Shown here piece by piece: positions 7,235 to 12,251 of a stretch of DNA of 12,251 bases. Position 1 is the stretch's first letter. The number at the start of each line of letters is the position of its first letter. The notes beneath the pieces are model-generated. The model was given only the letters and a program-made list of their open reading frames with translations, had not been told where the DNA came from and did not search any database. The translations under genes were made by a program, and so were the position numbers. Source of the DNA: Gammaproteobacteria bacterium (GTDB lineage Bacteria > Pseudomonadota > Gammaproteobacteria > Enterobacterales > Psychrobiaceae); NCBI GenBank assembly GCA_013214885.1, contig JABSRS010000046.1:2730-14980 (forward strand), read 5' to 3'.

Positions 7235-8758
7235 TTACTCAGCAACAGGACGCATGTGAGGGAATAACAATACGTCACGAATTGATGGCGAGTCAGTGTA
7301 AAGCATCACTAAACGGTCAATCCCAATACCTTCACCAGCTGTAGGTGGTAGGCCGTATTCTAAGGCAGTAATGTAGTCACCATCATAGAACATCGCTTCG
7401 TCATCACCCGAGTCTTTCTGAGCAACTTGCTCTAAGAAACGTTGATCTTGATCTTCAGAATCATTTAGCTCAGAGAAACCGTTAGCAATTTCACGACCAC
7501 CAACGAAGAACTCGAAACGATCGGTAATGAAAGGGTTGTTATCATTACGACGCGCTAGCGGTGAAACTTCAGCAGGGTATTCAGTGATGAAGGTTGGCTG
7601 CATTAATTGATGCTCACCAGTTTCTTCGAATATTTCGATTTGAATCTTACCTAAGCCCCAGCTATCTTTAACATCAATACCTAAGCCTTTAGCGATTGCA
7701 GTTGCCTGCTCTTTATCGTTAACTTGCTCAACGGTAGTGCCTGGCGTGTATTTTAAGATCGCTTCAACCACGGTTAAACGATCGAACGGCTGACCAAAAT
7801 CAAAAGCATTGCCTTGATAGTTAATGGCAGTAGTACCTTTAACACTCAACGCTAGTTCGCGTAGCATGTCTTCGGTTAAATCCATTAACATGTTGAAATC
7901 AGCATAGCCCCAGTAGAATTCAAGCATTGTGAACTCTGGATTATGGCGGGTTGAAAGACCTTCGTTACGGAAGCTACGGTTAATTTCGAACACATTTTCA
8001 AAACCACCAACCACTAGACGCTTCAGGTTAAGCTCTGGCGCAATACGTAGGTACATATCCATGTCTAACGCGTTGTGGTAAGTCTTAAATGGACGAGCTG
8101 TTGCGCCACCAGGGATCACCTGCATCATTGGCGTTTCAACTTCCATGAAGTTCTTTTGCGTTAAGTAGTTACGAATAAAGGCAACTACTTTAGAACGGAT
8201 TTTAAATACTTCACGCGATTTCTCGTTCGCGATAAGATCTAAGTAGCGCTGACGGTAACAAGTTTCTTGATCTGATAAACCGTGGAATTTGTCAGGCAAC
8301 GGACGCAATGCTTTAGTTAGCAAGCGCACTTCGCTACAACGAACCGATAATTCACCAGTTTTGGTTTTGAATAAAACACCAGTCGCTGCAATAATATCGC
8401 CCAAATCCCACTTTTTAAATTCAGTGTTATAAAAACCTTCAGCTAATAAATCACGCGCAACGTATATCTGAATTCGGGTACCCATATCTTGGATGGTCGC
8501 GAATGCCGCTTTACCCATAATACGACGAGTCATCATGCGACCAGCAATAGCCACTTCTACCTGGAGCTCTTCCAGTTCTTCTTTACTTTTATCGCCGTGA
8601 GCTAGGTGCAGATCGTCAGAAATATCTTTACGACGGAAATCATTCGGGAAGGCTTGGCCTTTTTCGCGCATCGCGTCTAATTTTGCGCGGCGCTGTGCCA
8701 CGAGTTCATTAACGTCTACTACTACTTCTTCATTTTCAGGGCTGTTTTGTTCGCTCAT
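7235..8758 (-). CDS. lysS: Lysyl-tRNA synthetase, class II
   Basis: This cytoplasmic enzyme charges tRNA-Lys with lysine using ATP. It has 507 residues, against about 505 in E. coli LysS. The N-terminal anticodon-binding OB fold contains [20 protein letters not shown] and [15 protein letters not shown]. The class II catalytic core shows motif 1 ([20 protein letters not shown]), motif 2 ([20 protein letters not shown]) and motif 3 ([20 protein letters not shown]), and the chain ends in [11 protein letters not shown]. The ATG at 8758 is chosen because it begins the usual acidic tail ([11 protein letters not shown]) and is preceded by TTGGAA. It follows prfB by 25 bp on the same strand, the conserved prfB-lysS arrangement of gammaproteobacteria, so the two are very likely co-transcribed. 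No intrinsic terminator directly follows the stop. Confidence 0.98.
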   Translation of the reverse strand: MSEQNSPENEEVVVDVNELVAQRRAKLDAMREKGQAFPNDFRRKDISDDLHLAHGDKSKEELEELQVEVAIAGRMMTRRIMGKAAFATIQDMGTRIQIYVARDLLAEGFYNTEFKKWDLGDIIAATGVLFKTKTGELSVRCSEVRLLTKALRPLPDKFHGLSDQETCYRQRYLDLIANEKSREVFKIRSKVVAFIRNYLTQKNFMEVETPMMQVIPGGATARPFKTYHNALDMDMYLRIAPELNLKRLVVGGFENVFEINRSFRNEGLSTRHNPEFTMLEFYWGYADFNMLMDLTEDMLRELALSVKGTTAINYQGNAFDFGQPFDRLTVVEAILKYTPGTTVEQVNDKEQATAIAKGLGIDVKDSWGLGKIQIEIFEETGEHQLMQPTFITEYPAEVSPLARRNDNNPFITDRFEFFVGGREIANGFSELNDSEDQDQRFLEQVAQKDSGDDEAMFYDGDYITALEYGLPPTAGEGIGIDRLVMLYTDSPSIRDVLLFPHMRPVAE

Positions 8759-8783
8759 GATAATTCCAATATTAAATTATGGT

Positions 8784-9882
8784 TTACAAGCCGCTTTTTA
8801 AGCTAGCTTCGATAAATTTGTCTAAATCACCGTCTAATACGGCCCCCGTATTGGAGCTTTCGACCCCAGTACGTAAATCTTTAATTCTTGATGCATCAAG
8901 AACGTAAGAGCGAATTTGGCTGCCCCATCCGATATCGGCCTTGCCATCTTCAAGCTCTTGCTTATCTTCATTTTGCTTGGCAACTTCCAGCTCATATAAC
9001 TTACCTTTAAGCTGTTTCATTGCCGACGCGCGGTTTTTATGTTGCGAGCGATCGCTTTGACACTGCACCACGGTATTGGTCGGAACGTGGGTGATTCGAA
9101 TTGCCGAGTCAGTCTTATTAACGTGCTGACCACCCGCGCCAGAAGCACGGTAGGTATCGATTCTTAAATCTGCTGGATTAATATCAATTTCGATATTGTC
9201 ATCAATCTCAGGATATACAAACGCCGAACAAAATGAGGTATGTCGGCGCGAACCCGAATCAAATGGTGATTTACGTACTAAACGGTGAACACCACTTTCA
9301 GTTCGTAACCAACCATGAGCATATTCACCACTAAACTTAATGGTTGCGCCTTTAATCCCAGCAACTTCGCCAGCAGAGACTTCCAACAATTCAACCTTAA
9401 AGCCTTTAGCTTCACCCCAACGCAGGTACATTCTTAATACCATATTGGCCCAATCTTGCGCTTCGGTACCACCCGAGCCAGATTGAATATCCATGTAACA
9501 ATTATTGGCGTCGTTACTACCACTAAACATCCGGCGGAACTCCAGCTTTTCGAGCTGTTGCTCTAAATCGGCGAGTTCACTCTTGGCTTCATCAAAGGTT
9601 TCTTGATCTTCGGCTTCAACAGCCAGTTCAACTAACCCTTCAACATCTTCCAGTCCAGATTCCATGTTATCGATGGTATTAACGATAGCCTCTAAGTCAG
9701 CTCGTTCCCTACCTAAGGCTTGCGCTCGCTCAGGTTCATTCCAAACCGCTGAATCTTCTAATTCTTTAGTAACTTCAACCAACCTTTCACTATTTTGTTC
9801 ATAGTCAAAGATACCCCCTAAGCACGTCAGAGCGCTGGCGTAAGTCATCAATTTTAAATTTAACAGGATTAACTTCGAACAT
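8784..9882 (-). CDS. prfB: Peptide chain release factor 2, made through a programmed +1 frameshift
   Basis: RF2 releases finished proteins at UGA and UAA stop codons. The gene starts at ATG 9882 ([20 protein letters not shown]). It reaches an in-frame TGA at codon 26 (9807-9805) and continues in the +1 frame from GAC at 9806 (DYEQNSERL). The joined product is 365 residues, equal to E. coli RF2. The stop-codon recognition tripeptide SPF is present in VRKSPFDSG, and the catalytic GGQ is in [14 protein letters not shown]. The residue matching E. coli position 246 is alanine, as in most bacteria, not the threonine of E. coli K-12. Reading the downstream frame alone gives a 355-residue ORF beginning [13 protein letters not shown], whose first 15 residues are out-of-frame translation. 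lysS follows after 25 bp. In E. coli recJ precedes prfB; here a divergent glycosyltransferase gene does. Confidence 0.97.
9804..9819 (-). promoter_or_regulatory. Programmed +1 frameshift site of prfB
   Basis: Reading on the minus strand, AGGGGG (9819-9814) acts as an internal Shine-Dalgarno sequence three bases before the slip codon CTT (9810-9808), followed by TGA C (9807-9804). This is the classical RF2 autoregulatory arrangement: when RF2 is scarce the ribosome pauses at UGA, slips one base forward and makes more RF2. Confidence 0.97.
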
Positions 9883-10104
9883 TAAATATTACACCATCAG
9901 TTGAAACATAAAAAGCCGTCTATTCTAACTAAATTTTACGCAAATATATAGCCGTGAAGTTGCTAAAAAATAAAATGATGACTATGCTTTTTAAGTACCA
10001 ATTAATTTTGTTGGTTATTTTTTTTCGAGTACGGAAACTCAGCCTCTATATGCTCTTCTCATTAAGTAGGTTAAGCTGAATTCCAATATTTAGGTCACCT
10101 AGTA
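9883..10104. other. Divergent intergenic region between prfB and the glycosyltransferase genes
   Basis: This 222-bp AT-rich stretch must hold the promoters for prfB (minus) and the glycosyltransferases (plus). No strong -35/-10 pair stands out on either strand. A small inverted repeat TAGGT-C-ACCTA (10091-10101) covers the AGGT ribosome site of the plus-strand gene. No RNA gene or ORF is recognisable. Confidence 0.5.
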
Positions 10105-11337
10105 ATGAAAAAACAGCCGTTATTGTTTCTATGCCATCGCATCCCATTCCCACCCAATAAAGGGGATAAGATTGCGACCTTTAACTTATTGAAGTTTTTA
10201 GCGCGTCGCTATGACGTCCATCTCGGGTTTTTTATTGATGATCCTTTTGATCAACAATACGTTAGCGAGTTGGAACAATATTGTGTTAGTCACTATGTGC
10301 TTGATATTTGTGACCGAAGACAACTAAGCAGTGGCGTCAAAGCCCTATTATCAGGGACCTCAGTTTCACAGCAACATCTTAGCTCATCATCATTTCAAGC
10401 TTGGGTTGATCAGACCATTGACACCTTCGAGATTGAGAATCTTTTTATTTATTCATCAGCAATGAGTCAATTTATTGAACACCCCCGTTATCAAGACAAA
10501 ATAAGGGTCTTGGACATGGCCGATATTGATTCCGATAAGTGGCGCCAATATGCGATGAAAAAACCTTGGTATAGCCAATGGATTTACACCCGCGAACAAC
10601 GTTTACTCGCCCAATTAGAGCAACAAAGTTTGGTCAACTTTACTGCCCTAACCCTAGTAACCCCACAAGAAACTGCACTGTTTAAAAAAATGTCACCAAG
10701 TAAGTTAGCCTATAAAATTCATACCTTGAGAAATGGAGTCGACACTAAGTATTTTTCCCCCTTGGCGCAATTTGATTACAGCGAGGATCCGATCGTTAAG
10801 CAACCCGCTATTTGTTTCACTGGGGTCATGGATTACTGGGCTAATGTCGATGCTATGGTATGGTTTTGCGAACAAGTCTGGCCTAGAGTACTCGAGCAAC
10901 AACCAAACGCCCATTTCTATATTGTTGGCGGCAGTCCAACTGATAAGGTGAAAAAATTGGCGAAACTACCAGGAGTCCATGTCACTGGCCGGGTTGCTGA
11001 TGTCAGACCGTTTGTCGCAAGTGCCGCAGTGGTTGTGGCACCGATGCAAATAGCACGAGGGATTCAAAACAAAGTACTGGAAGCCATGGCCATGGCTAAG
11101 CCTGTTATTATGACCACGATGGGGTTCGAAGGGATATCTCTTGATCGTAACCAGCTAAAATTAGTGACCGACGATCCTGCTCATATGGCGGAGCTGATTA
11201 TTGAACATCTTGCCACTGAACAGCCAGAATGTACGCATAATCGCCAATGGATTGTTGACCGCTATAGCTGGAGCGGTGCATTGGAAAAATTACCTCGGTT
11301 ACTGACTTCAAACCAAGAGGTAATTCACCATCAATGA
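10105..11337 (+). CDS. XrtA/PEP-CTERM system-associated glycosyltransferase, TIGR03087-like
   Basis: This is a cytoplasmic GT-B fold glycosyltransferase of the TIGR03087 group, which in other bacteria lies in exopolysaccharide loci linked to exosortase A. The N-terminus carries the hallmark LFLCHRIPFPPNKGDKI (residues 7-23) and YDVHLGFFIDDP. The C-terminal half has the sugar-nucleotide fold, with CFTGVMDYWANVDAM, FYIVGGSPTDKVKKLA, GVHVTGRVADVRPFV and, from residue 313, PMQIARGIQNKVLEAMAMAK containing the group-1/4 Glu near the nucleotide site. The 410-residue length is normal. The ATG at 10105 has AGGT nine bases upstream. The next gene overlaps by four bases (ATGA), so the two are translationally coupled. 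Donor and acceptor sugars cannot be predicted. No exosortase or PEP-CTERM protein lies within the window, so the system assignment rests on family membership. Confidence 0.9.
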   Translation: MKKQPLLFLCHRIPFPPNKGDKIATFNLLKFLARRYDVHLGFFIDDPFDQQYVSELEQYCVSHYVLDICDRRQLSSGVKALLSGTSVSQQHLSSSSFQAWVDQTIDTFEIENLFIYSSAMSQFIEHPRYQDKIRVLDMADIDSDKWRQYAMKKPWYSQWIYTREQRLLAQLEQQSLVNFTALTLVTPQETALFKKMSPSKLAYKIHTLRNGVDTKYFSPLAQFDYSEDPIVKQPAICFTGVMDYWANVDAMVWFCEQVWPRVLEQQPNAHFYIVGGSPTDKVKKLAKLPGVHVTGRVADVRPFVASAAVVVAPMQIARGIQNKVLEAMAMAKPVIMTTMGFEGISLDRNQLKLVTDDPAHMAELIIEHLATEQPECTHNRQWIVDRYSWSGALEKLPRLLTSNQEVIHHQ

Positions 11338-12251
11338 AAATTTTACATATTTTTGATCATTCAATCCCATTGCACAGCGGTTACACATTCAGAAGCCGCG
11401 CTATTTTGCAGCATCAGCAACAACTCGGTCTAACAACCTGTCATATTACCAGCGCTAAACAAGGTGTTGGCAATGGCTATTTAAAAGAGAAAATTGAAGA
11501 TTTAGAATTTTACCGTACGCCACCAAGTGCTAGTTTTCTCGCCAAACTGCCGGTGATTGGGCAATTGGTCACTATTTTTTCCTTTGCTAAAGACTCAAGC
11601 AAGTTGCTCAAATTGAACAGCCCGATATCCTTCATGCCCATAGCCCTGCCCTCAATGGGATGGCAGCTCTGATGGTTGGTCGCAAACTCAAGATCCCAGT
11701 AATCTATGAAATTAGAGCTTTTTGGGAAGATGCCGCGGTCGATCATGGCCATTGCCAAGAAGGTGATTTTAGGTATCGGCTATCAAAAATGATCGAAACC
11801 TATGTGGTCAAAAATTGCCAAGCAGTTACCACCATTTGTCAGGGGCTTAAACAAGACCTAGTCAGCCGCGGTGTCAATGAGCAAAAAATCACGATCATTG
11901 CCAATGCGGTAAATGTCGCAGCATTTCCCCAAATTACTCACCCTTGCCCGACCTTATACCAGAAGTTTCAGCTTGATGATGCCTTTGTGGTTGGTTTTGC
12001 TGGTTCGTTTTATCATTATGAAGGAATTGATGTTTTGCTGAAGGCTTTTGCTATTTTAAAAGCTAGGTCATTAAAGGTAAAACTATTGCTGGTCGGCGGC
12101 GGTTCGCAACAACACAACATTGAACAATTGATCAAGAAGTTAACCCTAGAATCGATGGTGATTATGACGGGACGGGTACCGCACGAAGCAGTCAAAGATT
12201 ATTATAGTGTGATGGATGTAACCGCTTTACCAAGAAAATCAATGCGGTTAA
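11334..12251 (+). pseudogene. XrtA-associated glycosyltransferase, TIGR04063-like, interrupted by a frameshift and cut by window edge
   Basis: This is a second GT-B glycosyltransferase, of the TIGR04063 type that commonly accompanies TIGR03087 enzymes. The ATG at 11334 overlaps the upstream stop. Residues 1-86 carry the family N-terminus (MKILHIFDHSIPLHSGYTFR), and the frame ends at 11672. From about 11594 the true continuation lies in another frame: LKQVAQIEQPDILHAHSPAL, YEIRAFWEDAAVDHG, TTICQGLKQDLVSRG, VVGFAGSFYHYEGIDVLL and PRKSMRL at the edge. That frame has TAA at 11588-11590, so the lesion lies between there and about 11597. Adding one base after 11591 gives FAKRLKQVAQ and restores a normal protein. 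No slippery site or internal Shine-Dalgarno sequence is seen. The downstream frame has no stop for about 650 bases, so the mutation is recent or a sequencing or assembly error. Confidence 0.82.

Noticed and set aside
11575..11600. Programmed frameshifting as the explanation for the broken glycosyltransferase
   Set aside because: The six-T run at 11575-11580 lies upstream of a TAA (11588-11590) in the destination frame, so slippage there would terminate. No slip site or stimulatory element is seen nearer the break.
11510..11758. Minus-strand 82-codon ORF
   Set aside because: It lies antisense to the interrupted glycosyltransferase, whose two frames fully explain the conserved sequence.

Overview
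The window looks like chromosomal DNA of a marine gammaproteobacterium, most likely of the order Alteromonadales (Colwelliaceae or a neighbouring family). This rests on protein flavour, moderately AT-rich composition, the prfB-lysS pair, exosortase-A (XrtA) type glycosyltransferases, and an intergenic palindromic repeat of a style I associate with that group. The assignment is inference, not a database result.

Left part (1-5206) is sensory and c-di-GMP related. It holds the N-terminal part of a methyl-accepting chemotaxis protein (minus strand, running off the left edge). Next is a decayed membrane GAF-domain gene (minus) with a frameshift and no output domain, then a DUF389/TIGR00341 membrane protein (minus). 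Divergent from these is a two-gene plus-strand unit encoding a very short YfiR-like periplasmic protein and, overlapping it, a YfiN-like CHASE8-type/HAMP/GGDEF diguanylate cyclase with intact GGDEF and I-site motifs. By analogy with YfiR/YfiN of Pseudomonas, the small protein would restrain the cyclase from the periplasm.

Middle part (5372-7234) holds an AGCS-family sodium:alanine/glycine symporter with a strong bidirectional-looking terminator. It is followed by about 390 bp of non-coding DNA containing a 127-bp hairpin-rich inverted-repeat element and a separate perfect 12-bp hairpin.

Right part (7235-12251) holds the minus-strand prfB-lysS operon. prfB needs the classical programmed +1 frameshift at an in-frame UGA, codon 26. 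Divergent from it, two overlapping plus-strand glycosyltransferase genes begin what is probably an XrtA/PEP-CTERM-associated exopolysaccharide locus continuing past the right edge. The second is broken by an apparent one-base deletion near 11590, and its reading frame then stays open to the window end.

No tRNA, rRNA, CRISPR array, complete insertion sequence or clearly new multi-gene system was seen. The items most worth a second look are the minimal YfiR, the two frameshifted genes, the 127-bp palindromic element, and the 29-bp tandem repeat upstream of the chemoreceptor gene.
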